Below are positions 38,874-48,215 of a stretch of 48,215 nt of DNA, piece after piece. Numbering within the stretch: position 1 is the stretch's first letter; every line of letters starts with the position of its first letter. The stretch covers positions 1 through 48,215 of the forward strand of contig JAGGDU010000053.1 of assembly GCA_018457135.1 (NCBI GenBank), given 5' to 3'. The notes under the pieces were generated by a model that was given only the letters and a program-made list of their open reading frames with translations, was not told the DNA's origin and made no database searches. The position numbers and the translations under genes are program-made. The DNA comes from Trichodesmium erythraeum GBRTRLIN201 (lineage in GTDB: Bacteria; Cyanobacteriota; Cyanobacteriia; Cyanobacteriales; Microcoleaceae).

Positions 38874-39242
38874 CAAGCCTAGGTCATTACCGTTTAATTT
38901 ATTTTTTTTTACATTGGTAGGATACTAGCAAAAAGGAAGATATTTCAACCGAACATTTTGCGTAAGCATGAAATGTTCTAATGGTATGATATCCTTTCTA
39001 ATAAACTAATTCCTAATTAACGATCATTGATTAAGAATAATTAGCAGACTTATGGGTCAATAAATAGAACTGTTTATATTGGTTATATATACCTTAATAG
39101 GAAGGTAGATGGTTGCCCACCACAGACATCAGAAATTTATTTACCTTTGCTTTATTAGTGCAATTATATCATTTTTGTGGGAATACGATTAATTCCAAAG
39201 CTATAGAAAGCATCACAGGGTTTGATTAGTAAAAAAAAAATA

Positions 39243-39310
39243 ACATCCTCATGCCTATTAGGCACGGGGAGAGTTCTTGTCAGACAAAACTCCGATGTCC
39301 CTTGATGTTT
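39243..39310 (-). mobile_element. IS200/IS605-type right end relic
   Basis: On the minus strand AGGGACATCGGAG, then TCTGACAAGAACTC, lead into the hairpin CCCCGTGCCTAATAGGCATGAGG. This matches the right-end region after tnpB in cyanobacterial IS200/IS605 elements. The tnpB body to the right is not recognisable. Confidence 0.5.
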
Positions 39311-39903
39311 TACTGGCACAAATATACTCCATCGGTCATACTTTTGTTAACGACCTAAACTTATACTATTGGCAGGAAATAAGTAAGACGAATTACCATT
39401 GCCTTTTTTGGTGCCTTAGACTATTCAACCCAAGAATTTATTGGCCTTGAAAAGAAGCGGCAAGACTGAAAATATAATGAAATTTACTAAGTATTTGGAG
39501 CTTGCTGATTAACTCTCAAAGCATTGACAAAAATTATGCCTAAGGCAAATTTTGAATTTATCAAAGTACAACAAGTAAGGTTACTCAAGCTCATGGATAG
39601 ATCGGATGAGTGGGCATACCTAGACCGAAAAATCAGGGGACAATTCTTAGTACAGTGGACCTAGTCACCTTGCTATTTATCTGTGTTTCCCTGCCTCTGT
39701 ACTTTTATTTTTCCGTAGAACAACTCTCATCCCATTAGACAATAGATATGCTAACCCTATTTACATTAGCAAAAGCAGGAAAAAAGATGAGCAATATTTG
39801 GATATAGAGCTACTGATTATAATTTGATAGAATTTTGAGAAGATTTAATGACAATTAATACTAAAAAAACTACAGCAGAATAGTGAATAAATTGTACAAA
39901 ATG

Positions 39904-39924
39904 TGCTCCGGGGTATTCGGAGCA
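39904..39924. other. Perfect 7-bp hairpin
   Basis: TGCTCCG (39904-39910), a 7-base loop, then CGGAGCA (39918-39924). It stands alone in AT-rich DNA with no nearby gene, so it may be a leftover terminator or an IS end. Confidence 0.5.
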
Positions 39925-40659
39925 AAACCTTGTTAAAGATATTTAGTAAAAAGGTACAAATTTCATTATTGATGTACTAAAATAGGTTTAATATATACTT
40001 AAATATTTTTTTGATTGTACTGCAAATTACCGTAATTCATGACATTAAATTATCTAGAATTAAGGCTACAAAAAAGTTGTATAAATACCTAGAAAATTGG
40101 AAAATATGTGACTACTCTCTCTCTTATTTTTACACTCCGATCAATAGGATTTATAACTAAATTAACCTCATATTTATAAACAAATACGCTTATTATGTAT
40201 ATCTATTAAATCTAACAATTTTCGAGACTCATAGGTTTTTTATTAATATATTTTCTCTCATATTCCAAAGCCAAAATACTTTTTTTCTACTTATATTGAG
40301 TTTTTTTAAAGTTCGCTACATTATTGGTACACTAACTTTTATTGCTGCCTGACTTCTTAAATGCTGGGATAGTTTTTTAGATAAAGACTTACTTAACTTT
40401 CGTTCTTTATAGATTCTCTAAAAAAGGCTACTTCTTAATTCGTTTCTTTAATGGTAATGGTGCTTTAATTTTTTGACTATGTACGAACACTCTTATGCAA
40501 TGTCACTACCGTAGCAAAAATTTAAATTCCGAAACCTATACTTAGCTAATGCTAAAACTATTTTTAGTTTTCCAATTTTAGGGTAGTTAGTGACTTTATG
40601 TTTAACTACTTTAAATCCAGTAGATGGTAAGTAAATCAGCACAGTTTGTCCGTGAAGGT

Positions 40660-41110
40660 ATTAACATAAGTTGGGTAAGTTACCCTAACCCAACTCGTTT
40701 TTATTGGACGTGAGACTTTCTACCTCATCCTGACTCCTTTCCTAGACATTCCTGATCATGGGTACATCCTAATTTGGTGAGTTAACATACCATCAACCCA
40801 TATATAATTTTCCCGTAGGTTCCATGGCTTACATTTCAGATATGCCTTATTACCTGATACAGTTTTACAGTCGTGGCAATTTTGCTAGAACAGCTATTTA
40901 TTCTTGTATGTGTTGTCACCACCCTCAAACCTTTGTTTTCTGTGGTCTACTTTCATGAGGTCTGTTGGTTTGAAGTTTCGTCCACAAGATGCCCATTTAT
41001 TCTTTTGCGGTTACTGTCATTCCAAACCCTGGACGTGTAATTTCCAGCATTCCCCCAGAAAGCCTTGCAAAAACAGACTTAACCAAATAAATTATGGCGT
41101 TGATTTTTAT
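40660..41110 (-). mobile_element. Truncated group II intron, 3' end with HNH fragment of its protein
   Basis: On the minus strand from about 41000 to 40800 the frames read CGRNFKPTDLMKVDHRKQRF, GGDNTYKN and QNCHDCKT, the C-terminal HNH endonuclease of a group II intron protein, with stops. Domain V follows at 40701-40736: GAGTCAGGATGAGGTAGAAA, then a half that should pair with it, with two or three changes from the usual form. Domain VI follows at about 40662-40698 (GTTGGGTTAGGG then TTACCCAAC), and the 3' end is near 40660. The reverse transcriptase and domains I-III are missing. A sister copy with a matching end is at 48162. Confidence 0.75.
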
Positions 41111-41356
41111 CCCGTTGTGGGATAGATACAATACTTCAATCTAGGGAGTCATAATTTGACTTTTTAACTAACATTTAAAAGAACTTATCTATGAAAAACA
41201 ATCAACTAAAAAGTTAGCCAAGAAAGATAAAAATTTTAACCCAGTTTTTCAGCTATCTAGCTTTTTTATTAAGAAAAACTATCCTAAAGGCTAAAATTAA
41301 GACAAATTTTATTTTAGTTAATACTATTCTTTAAAAGAAGAGGTAATTTTTAATTG

Positions 41357-42784
41357 TCATGTTGTTAACTTTGGAAGTGTTGCTATTCGTTCTGGTAAAG
41401 TATCTTTACTAAGTAAATCTTGATAAGTTTCCCTCTGTAAAATTATATTAACCTCCTTTTCAGCAACCAAAACTGCTGCTGGGCGTGGCAAACGATTATA
41501 GTTAGAAGCCATACTATAATTGTAAGCACCTGTAGCCATAACTACAAAACAATCTCCTGGTTGAGTTACTGGTAAGGTAGCATTCTTGATCAAAATATCA
41601 CCAGACTCACAATGTTTACCAGCAATAGTAACTACTTCTGTGCTTGGCTTAGATAATCTATTAGCTACAATTGCTCGATAAACTGATTGATAAGTAATTG
41701 GTCGAGGATTATCTGACATTCCCCCATCTACAGATATATAAGTTCTAATTTCAGGAATTTCTTTTTGAGACCCTATAGTATAAGCTGTTATACAGGCAGG
41801 CCCAATTATTGAGCGTCCCGGTTCACATAATAGTTTAGGAAGTGGTAACTGTCTAGCTTTACAAACATCTACCATTGCTGTGCTTACCTTATGAACCCAA
41901 GTTTCAATACTAGGGGGGTCATCTGTTTCAGTATAACGGATTCCTAAACCACCACCAATATTAATTTCTTTGATTGGCAAGTTATGTGACATGGCAGTTG
42001 TCATTGTATCTACCATAACAGTCACTAAATCTTGATGAGGTTGAACTTCAAAAATCTGAGAACCTATATGAGCATGAACACCAATAAGTAGTAGTAATTC
42101 TTCTTTACTTATGAAGGCAAAAACATCATTTAGTTGACCTGGATCAAATCCAAACTTGCTATCTAGATGACCTGTACGAATATATTCGTGGGTATGGCAT
42201 TCAATACCAGGTGTAAATCTTACCATTATTTTTGTCGGATTTTGTACCTGATCTTTTTGTTGCTTCTTTAAACCTGCTAATGTTTCTAATTCTAGCCAGT
42301 TATCTACAACAATTATACAATCTGTTTCAATGGCAAAAGTTAATTCTGCCAGAGATTTATTATTGCCATGAAAATATATTTTGTCAGGATTAACACCTGC
42401 TTCTATAGCTGTATATAGTTCTCCTCCAGATACAACATCTATACCTAAGCCTTCAGAGGCACATAAGGCACATACTGCTAGACTACTCCAAGCTTTGGAA
42501 GCATAAAGTACTAAAGATTCTCCAGGATAGTACTTTTGAAGTCCATCTCTATATTGGCGACAAGCTGTTCGGAGAGTATATTCGTCTATAATATATAGAG
42601 GTGAGCCAAATTTTTCTACTAATGCTGGGATATCCCAACCTCCAATTTCTAAATGGTCTAAGTTGTTGACTTTAGCAGTAAGTGGTAAAAGTTCTTGATT
42701 GGGCGAACTTTGTCCAACAGAGTCTGTTGATTTTGGCAAATACTGAAGTCCAGAGTTTACTTCTACAGATTGGATTGATACCAT
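41357..42784 (-). CDS. lysA: Diaminopimelate decarboxylase
   Basis: The 475-residue PLP enzyme makes lysine from meso-diaminopimelate. The PLP lysine is Lys97 in YASKAW. HAHIGSQIFE and GGGLGIRY (phosphate-binding loop) are in the barrel, CEPGRSIIGPA precedes the C-terminal sheet domain, and GKHCESGDIL gives the active-site cysteine from the other subunit of the dimer. About 45 N-terminal residues extend past the core, which is common in cyanobacteria. It is divergent from rimI. In many cyanobacteria lysA, cdaA and uppS follow each other. Confidence 0.96.
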   Translation of the reverse strand: MVSIQSVEVNSGLQYLPKSTDSVGQSSPNQELLPLTAKVNNLDHLEIGGWDIPALVEKFGSPLYIIDEYTLRTACRQYRDGLQKYYPGESLVLYASKAWSSLAVCALCASEGLGIDVVSGGELYTAIEAGVNPDKIYFHGNNKSLAELTFAIETDCIIVVDNWLELETLAGLKKQQKDQVQNPTKIMVRFTPGIECHTHEYIRTGHLDSKFGFDPGQLNDVFAFISKEELLLLIGVHAHIGSQIFEVQPHQDLVTVMVDTMTTAMSHNLPIKEINIGGGLGIRYTETDDPPSIETWVHKVSTAMVDVCKARQLPLPKLLCEPGRSIIGPACITAYTIGSQKEIPEIRTYISVDGGMSDNPRPITYQSVYRAIVANRLSKPSTEVVTIAGKHCESGDILIKNATLPVTQPGDCFVVMATGAYNYSMASNYNRLPRPAAVLVAEKEVNIILQRETYQDLLSKDTLPERIATLPKLTT

Positions 42785-42891
42785 AAGTGCTATAAAAATT
42801 TATACTTTAGTGGCCTATATAATAAATACAATTTATTATACTTTGTCAATTCTTGATTAATTTTTTATCTAAAATTAAGACTATCGTAAGT

Positions 42892-43497
42892 ATGGCAATT
42901 ATTACTGTTGAAAAAATGAGTCCAAAGCATATTTCTAGTGTGATTGAATTAGATAGACTTTGCTTTGGCGGACTCTGGAGTGCTCAAGCTTATCAGCGAG
43001 AACTAGAAAGTCCCAATAGCGATCTGCTGATTTTAGTGATTAATCATCATACTAAAGATAGAAATGAGGAAGTTATGTTTAAATCCTCTAACTTTCAATT
43101 ACAGATTAACTATAGTCATCAATCTATAATTGGTGTATGTTGTTTGTGGGCTATCTTAGAGGAAGCACACATTACTATTTTAGGAATTCATCCCCAATAC
43201 CAATCTTTGGGTTTTGGTCAACTCCTACTATACACTTTAATGAGGTCTGCATGGGAAAGAGGGTTAGAGAGAGCTACATTAGAAGTCGCTGCTTCAAATG
43301 TTTCAGCATTGTCTTTATATTATAAATTTGGTTTTCAATATGTAGGCCGTCGTCGAGGATATTATCAACATACTGGAGAAGATGCTCTAATTCTCTGGCT
43401 TAGTCATTTGCATGAACCAGAGTTTGAGCAAACTTTGTCTGAATGGTATAGAAAAGTTGTTGATCGTATTAATGGTTATGAATTGATTAGGCATTAA
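42892..43497 (+). CDS. rimI: Ribosomal protein S18 alanine N-acetyltransferase, GNAT family
   Basis: The 201-residue GNAT protein would acetylate the N-terminus of ribosomal protein S18 or a similar target. The acetyl-CoA site is ILGIHPQYQSLGFGQLLLYT, followed by ATLEVAASNVSALSLYYKFG and VGRRRGYYQHTGEDALIL, all typical of RimI. An insert of about 35 residues (DLLILVINHHTKDRNEEVMF and onward) in the N-terminal half is longer than in E. coli and common in cyanobacteria. The frame opens at a TTG at 42853, but the ATG at 42892 (MAIITVEKM) fits better. lysA is divergent, with a shared promoter region of 107 bp. Confidence 0.88.
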   Translation: MAIITVEKMSPKHISSVIELDRLCFGGLWSAQAYQRELESPNSDLLILVINHHTKDRNEEVMFKSSNFQLQINYSHQSIIGVCCLWAILEEAHITILGIHPQYQSLGFGQLLLYTLMRSAWERGLERATLEVAASNVSALSLYYKFGFQYVGRRRGYYQHTGEDALILWLSHLHEPEFEQTLSEWYRKVVDRINGYELIRH

Positions 43498-43515
43498 CGA
43501 TAGCACTTATCGGTG

Positions 43516-43539
43516 CCCGTTAGGTATACTTTTAACGGG
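43516..43539 (+). terminator. Probable terminator of rimI
   Basis: CCCGTTA at 43516-43522 pairs with TAACGGG at 43533-43539, with a 10-base loop. It lies 19 bases after the rimI stop. The T-run after it is weak (AAGATAATTTTAAT), so confidence is moderate. Confidence 0.55.
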
Positions 43540-43947
43540 TAAGATAATTTTAATATAAGGGTTTTACTATTCATACCTTGTGTATATAATTTAATGTCTA
43601 ATTTAATGTCCAATACGATACTGTAAAACTAATAAAAATTAAAAATTAAAAATTAAGAGTCAAACTACTGAGCTCTCTAGATTAATAGACAGGATAAGAC
43701 TATCTAACTATTACTGAAATGATTGACACTAAGCTCTAATAGTTATTGACAATAAATCTACTAGCTATGTGGATGTAATAGTCCATAAAGTTATTGATCT
43801 TAAGCGTTAAAGCCTTTAGATTTAATGAGGTAGATTTGTTTTCAGGTAAAAATGTGATTAATTTAGCTTGAAGTTTATTATCCAGAGCTTTCCGTTGTTA
43901 TCAGGTACGGTTACGGAGCGAAGGTGCTGACACTAAATAATTTTTTA

Positions 43948-43997
43948 CTATTTACTACATACATCATTTGCCCGAAATATGCTGTATGTTTAGTTAC
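43948..43997. repeat. Dispersed 50-bp repeat, copy 2
   Basis: Matches 7579-7628 at about three quarters of positions (ACTATTTAC, TACATCATTTG, GCTGTAT, TTTAG). Nature unknown. Confidence 0.35.
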
Positions 43998-45566
43998 AAT
44001 AAAATAGATATCTACTACAAAAAAATAAACGGTCTCAAGTTGAGGTCAAAAAGAGCAACAGTTACGAGGATTATTTAATCCTATATCAATGGCTGTAAAT
44101 TTACTATCTAACTTAATTTGTTTAGGTTCTTTTTTAAAACTTTTTTAACGACATAATATTTACCATAACTCGATTGGATTATTCTGACTTCATTTATTTT
44201 AGTTAAATTAGTAGAAATTTTCAGATTTAATCTAAAAGTATTGATCAAATCAATATCAGCAAAGTAAGAAAATCCGAGAAAAAGCTTGATAATTATAATT
44301 GACTAAATTTTTACCTTTTTTCTTATGTTTGTATTCTGATAACTGAGGCTGGCCTCAAAACTTTTCCGGATTTTTTGGTATTTTTTTTATACTGAAAAAT
44401 CAGATTTTAAGACTTTTAATACCTCCTTAATTACCAGTGGCGCTACTTAAGTAGGTAAACTTTTATAATCATCACTATTGTTCAGGAGATTCAGAAAGGT
44501 TTTGAAATGGTGATAGTTTTTGAATATCAAAAAAATGATGGCCGACAAATATAAACTCTGCAATTGCATAAGTTTTGAGAAGCAAAACAAGTGCAATAAA
44601 TTTATTGATAATTTTTATTCTTTGGTTGAATCTAGTGTTTTTGTTCTTGTGGCATTTGATTTTTTATTTAAACAGTATTTAAAGAGTTAATAACTAACCT
44701 GAGGCACTCATTCAGATGTTAATTTTTAGTAGTTTTGCCTGAAACCTATTTTCCGTCACATAAGTTAAATAATTAAAACCTGCTCTAGTTAATCTATTTT
44801 TATTTTCTACAACTATATTTACTCTCTTTGTGCAACCAAGGCGTACAAAACTATTAAAATCATCTCATATTTATGCAACCCAGTAGGCGATAGACGATTA
44901 ATTTATAAATTTATAGTAGATTAAAATTTTTAACATAGTTTGTTACTAGTATCCCAAGTTAGTTATATGTTAATCTGCTTTAGATTTGTCAAAAATTAAA
45001 GTTATAGATCAAAATTTTGAAACTATTATTTATGTTGCATATCTTCTATATAATCAGGCTGAGGACTTCTATTTTGTTACAAATAATGTTTGATTGATTG
45101 CTTGAAATAAATGATGTTGAATGAGAAAATTTTATAATTTCTTAAAATAAATAGATGGTTTGATCATCAGCTATTGTAAAAACTTGAGCTATAATTGAGA
45201 AACCAAAACTACATAGTTAGCTTACAAAAAAGTAACTTTTAATACTATTAATGGTAGATAGAAGAAAGCAAAGGAGTAAGAGGGTCAGATAGGAGATTCC
45301 CCTACCTGAATTTTTTGTTTCTTGAGTTAAACTGTCTAGATAACAGCTCCAAATAAACTCATAAGACTATTTTGTTTTTGAGTAGCTTGGTAGAAAATGT
45401 TATTCACTTAGAACTTTGTTATATTACTGGCAAGATTACTATCGCAAAATAAATTTACATTTTGATAAGTATTTCTAGTCTAAATAACGAGAAGTGAAAA
45501 ACAGCCTTGGTATACAATGTCACGCTAGAATAAGCTTAAGAGCAATTTAAGAGATAGGAACTAATT

Positions 45567-48044
45567 ATGTTTGAACGCTTCACGGAAAAAGCAATCAAAG
45601 TGATAATGCTGGCCCAAGAAGAGGCTCGTCGCTTGGGACATAACTTTGTAGGGACAGAACAAATCCTCCTGGGTCTCATTGGAGAGGGAACAGGGGTAGC
45701 AGCTAAAGTTCTCAAATCTATGGGTGTTAATCTCAAAGATGCTCGAATTGAAGTAGAAAAGATAATTGGCCGTGGTTCGGGATTTGTGGCAGTAGAAATC
45801 CCATTTACTCCCAGAGCTAAAAGGGTTTTAGAGCTATCTTTGGAAGAAGCACGGCAATTAGGGCATAACTATATTGGCACAGAGCATCTACTATTGGGTT
45901 TAATTCGAGAAGGAGAAGGAGTAGCTGCAAGAGTTCTAGAAAATTTAGGAGTAGACCTCACTAAAGTCCGGACTCAGGTGATTAGAATGTTAGGTGAAAC
46001 AGCAGAAGTTACTGCTGGTGGTGGGGGTGGACGCACAAAAACTCCTACTCTTGATGAGTTTGGTTCAAATCTGACTCAAATGGCATCTGAAGGTAAATTA
46101 GACCCAGTGGTGGGAAGGCAAACAGAAATAGAACGAGTAATTCAAATTTTAGGTCGTAGAACTAAGAATAATCCAGTTTTGATTGGGGAACCTGGTGTGG
46201 GAAAAACGGCGATCGCTGAGGGTTTGGCACAACGCATTGCTAATAATGATATACCGGATATTCTGGAAGAAAAGCGGGTGGTTACTCTAGATATTGGTCT
46301 ATTGGTTGCTGGTACTAAATACCGGGGTGAGTTTGAGGAACGTCTGAAGAAAATTATGGATGAAATTCGCTCTGCGGGTAATGTCATCCTAGTTATTGAT
46401 GAGGTCCATACTCTGATTGGAGCTGGTGCTGCGGAAGGGGCCATTGATGCTGCGAATATTTTGAAGCCTGCTTTGGCTCGTGGGGAGTTACAGTGCATAG
46501 GGGCAACGACCCTCGATGAGTATCGGAAACATATTGAAAGGGATGCAGCTCTGGAACGTCGTTTTCAACCAGTAATGGTGGGCGAACCTTCTGTTGATGA
46601 AACTATTGAGATCTTATATGGTTTAAGAGAACGTTACGAACAGCATCATAAATTAAAAATTTTGGATACTGCTTTGGAAGCTGCTGCTAAGTTATCAGAC
46701 CGTTATATTAGCGATCGCTATTTGCCGGATAAAGCTATTGACCTGATAGATGAAGCTGGTTCTCGTGTCCGTTTGATTAATTCTCAACTACCTCCTGCAG
46801 CGAAGGAACTGGATAAGGAGTTGCGTAGCATTCTGAAAGAAAAGGATGAGGCGGTTCGTTCTCAGGATTTTGATAAGGCGGGAGAGTTGCGTGACCGGGA
46901 AATGGAAATCAAATCTGAAATTCGTTCTCTTGCTCAAAATAAAAAGCTCGACTCTACTAATGAAGATGATTCTCCAATGGTGACTGAGGAGGATATTGCT
47001 CATATTGTGGCAAGTTGGACTGGTGTTCCGGTGAATAAGTTAACTGAGTCTGAATCTGAGAAACTTCTGCACATGGAGGATACTCTACACCAACGTTTGA
47101 TTGGTCAGGAGGAAGCTGTCAAGGCAGTGTCTCGTGCTATTCGTCGGGCAAGAGTGGGATTGAAAAACCCTAACCGACCTATTGCTAGTTTTGTTTTCTC
47201 TGGACCGACTGGGGTTGGTAAGACAGAACTGACTAAGGCGTTAGCTGCATATTTCTTTGGTTCTGAGGAAGCGATGATCCGTTTGGATATGTCGGAATAT
47301 ATGGAACGTCATACTGTTTCTAAGTTGATTGGTTCTCCTCCTGGTTATGTGGGTTATAATGAGGGTGGTCAGTTAACTGAGGCAGTTCGTCGTCGCCCTT
47401 ATACTGTGGTGCTATTTGATGAAATTGAAAAGGCACACCCTGATGTATTCAATATGCTGTTGCAAATTTTGGAAGATGGTCGCCTGACTGATGCGAAGGG
47501 TAGGACTGTTGATTTTAAGAATACCTTGATTATTATGACTTCTAATATCGGTTCTAAGGTCATTGAGAAAGGTGGCGGTGGTCTTGGTTTTGAGTTCTCA
47601 GAAAATGAGGCTGATGCTCAGTATAACCGAATTCGCAATTTAGTGAATGAGGAGTTGAAACAGTATTTCCGTCCAGAGTTTCTTAACCGTTTGGATGAGA
47701 TTATTGTGTTCCGTCAGTTGACTAAGGATGAAGTTAAGGAAATTTCTGTTATTCTGCTCAAAGAAGTGTTTAGTAGGTTGACAGAGAAAGGTATTAAGTT
47801 AGAAATTACTGATCGTTTCCAGGAGCGGTTGGTTGAGGAAGGTTATAATCCTAGTTATGGGGCAAGACCTTTGCGTCGGGCAATTATGCGTTTGCTTGAG
47901 GATAGTTTGGCTGAGGAAATTCTGGCTGGCAAGATCAATGAGGGCGATACTGCTGTGGTTGATGTTGGGGAAAGTGGTCAGATTATAGTTTCTAAGGGTG
48001 AAGAAAAAGAAAAACGAGAGTTGGTACCTCAAGGTGCTGAATAG
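45567..48044 (+). CDS. clpC: ATP-dependent Clp protease ATP-binding subunit ClpC
   Basis: The 825-residue Hsp100 protein is a complete ClpC. Two Clp_N repeats cover about 1-145 ([39 protein letters not shown]). AAA domain 1 has Walker A GEPGVGKT at 207-214. A UVR/coiled middle part (about 408-450, [20 protein letters not shown]) follows. AAA domain 2 has Walker A GPTGVGKT at 546-553, and the C-terminal segment [20 protein letters not shown] ends the D2 domain. It unfolds substrates for ClpP and is essential in cyanobacteria. Length is normal and no lesion is seen. The hairpin at 48085-48118 follows. Confidence 0.98.
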   Translation: MFERFTEKAIKVIMLAQEEARRLGHNFVGTEQILLGLIGEGTGVAAKVLKSMGVNLKDARIEVEKIIGRGSGFVAVEIPFTPRAKRVLELSLEEARQLGHNYIGTEHLLLGLIREGEGVAARVLENLGVDLTKVRTQVIRMLGETAEVTAGGGGGRTKTPTLDEFGSNLTQMASEGKLDPVVGRQTEIERVIQILGRRTKNNPVLIGEPGVGKTAIAEGLAQRIANNDIPDILEEKRVVTLDIGLLVAGTKYRGEFEERLKKIMDEIRSAGNVILVIDEVHTLIGAGAAEGAIDAANILKPALARGELQCIGATTLDEYRKHIERDAALERRFQPVMVGEPSVDETIEILYGLRERYEQHHKLKILDTALEAAAKLSDRYISDRYLPDKAIDLIDEAGSRVRLINSQLPPAAKELDKELRSILKEKDEAVRSQDFDKAGELRDREMEIKSEIRSLAQNKKLDSTNEDDSPMVTEEDIAHIVASWTGVPVNKLTESESEKLLHMEDTLHQRLIGQEEAVKAVSRAIRRARVGLKNPNRPIASFVFSGPTGVGKTELTKALAAYFFGSEEAMIRLDMSEYMERHTVSKLIGSPPGYVGYNEGGQLTEAVRRRPYTVVLFDEIEKAHPDVFNMLLQILEDGRLTDAKGRTVDFKNTLIIMTSNIGSKVIEKGGGGLGFEFSENEADAQYNRIRNLVNEELKQYFRPEFLNRLDEIIVFRQLTKDEVKEISVILLKEVFSRLTEKGIKLEITDRFQERLVEEGYNPSYGARPLRRAIMRLLEDSLAEEILAGKINEGDTAVVDVGESGQIIVSKGEEKEKRELVPQGAE

Positions 48045-48084
48045 GAGTTAGTTTCTTTCGCTAAATTAGTCAATATCTAATGTT

Positions 48085-48118
48085 GAAACGGCAGTAAGTT
48101 TAAATTTACTGCCGTTTC
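48085..48118 (+). terminator. Terminator hairpin after clpC
   Basis: GAAACGGCAGTA at 48085-48096 pairs perfectly with TACTGCCGTTTC at 48107-48118, and the stem can extend by a few A-T pairs. It lies 40 bases after the clpC stop. There is no pure T-run, but the sequence after it is AT-rich. It may also act in the other direction for the intron beyond. Confidence 0.75.
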
Positions 48119-48161
48119 GAGGTATTATATTATTTCGGAAGTATTATAGTATAGCAGTTGA

Positions 48162-48215
48162 GTTAAACTAAGCCAGGTAAGTTACCCTACCCGACTCGTC
48201 TTCAGAACCGGACGT
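48162..48215 (-). mobile_element. Group II intron 3' end (domains V and VI), continuing past the window
   Basis: On the minus strand the window ends in ACGTCCGGTTC (48205-48215), the 3' half of a group II intron domain V. Then comes TGAAGACGAGTCGGG, TAGGGTAACTTACC and GGCTTAGTTTAAC, a domain VI hairpin, ending near 48162. The same order and much of the same text lie at 40660-40710. The 5' half of domain V and the rest of the intron would be to the right. It sits 118 bp after the clpC stop. Confidence 0.7.

Larger units (their letters stand above)
38874..41356. other. 2.5-kb non-coding interval between cdaA and lysA
   Basis: This is the longest gap in the window. It holds an IS200/IS605-type right end (39243-39310), a perfect hairpin at 39904-39924, and a truncated group II intron (40660-41110). 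The rest (38880-39240, 39420-39900, 39930-40650) is AT-rich decayed DNA. In most cyanobacteria cdaA and lysA lie close together, so this is an expansion. Confidence 0.6.
43498..45566. other. 2.1-kb non-coding interval between rimI and clpC
   Basis: A hairpin that may be the rimI terminator is at 43516-43539. A triple AAAATT run is near 43635-43660. The dispersed repeat copy 2 is at 43948-43997. From 44000 to 45560 the DNA is AT-rich with no open frame of note and no recognised element. The clpC promoter should lie in its last few hundred bases. Confidence 0.5.

Noticed and set aside
40904-41125. Open frame of 73 codons on the plus strand
   Set aside because: It is the antisense shadow of the HNH fragment of the group II intron protein.

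Overview
The window reads as chromosomal DNA of a filamentous, probably marine cyanobacterium, most like Trichodesmium or a close relative. This is an inference from several things seen together: photosystem II gene psb28, many GCGATCGC (HIP1-like) octamers, AT-rich DNA, long decayed intergenic stretches, heptamer tandem repeats, group II intron pieces, IS200/IS605 relics, and a likely target gene of a diversity-generating retroelement (DGR). No rRNA, tRNA or CRISPR array was recognised.

Layout. 1-870: decayed REC-GGDEF (diguanylate cyclase) gene. 871-6335: housekeeping block with an RluE-like pseudouridine synthase, a DUF218 membrane protein, a conserved helical-repeat protein, a CtpB-type carboxyl-terminal protease, moaB and psb28. 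6429-7527: a decayed gene of unknown family. 7828-10501: an ABC-2 type exporter (ATPase and permease) split by a 790-bp spacer that carries a MITE-like element and an 8-bp tandem array. 11050-16600: a minus-strand accessory block with two decayed genes upstream, an intact 603-residue FGE-sulfatase protein whose C-terminus looks like a DGR variable region, and a 2-kb decayed gene downstream. 16877-21715: ridA, an array of ~40-bp degenerate repeats, and a 1207-residue multi-PAS adenylate cyclase. 22221-29370: a type I restriction-modification locus (hsdM, hsdS, hsdR) with a two-gene DUF4365 module between hsdM and hsdS that is broken by three nonsense codons. 29556-33079: a proline-rich membrane protein, a DJ-1/PfpI protein and lepA. 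34092-37200: a ribbon-helix-helix protein, a membrane J-domain protein, a dead TnpB element, and a DUF3143 protein. 37216-48044: uppS, cdaA, lysA, rimI and clpC. The neighbour order matches a cluster common in cyanobacteria, but here it is stretched by 2.5 kb and 2.1 kb of non-coding DNA that includes a truncated group II intron. The last 54 bases are the 3' end of another group II intron that continues past the window.

The cell-envelope genes (lysA for diaminopimelate/lysine, uppS for the undecaprenyl carrier, cdaA for c-di-AMP) sit together, and cdaA and uppS overlap by four bases. The second-messenger genes are cdaA (c-di-AMP), the PAS cyclase (cAMP) and the lost GGDEF gene (c-di-GMP). The strongest candidate for new biology is the minus-strand FGE gene with J-domain-like N-terminal repeats and an NNY-rich variable C-terminus. 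The broken module inside the restriction locus comes next.
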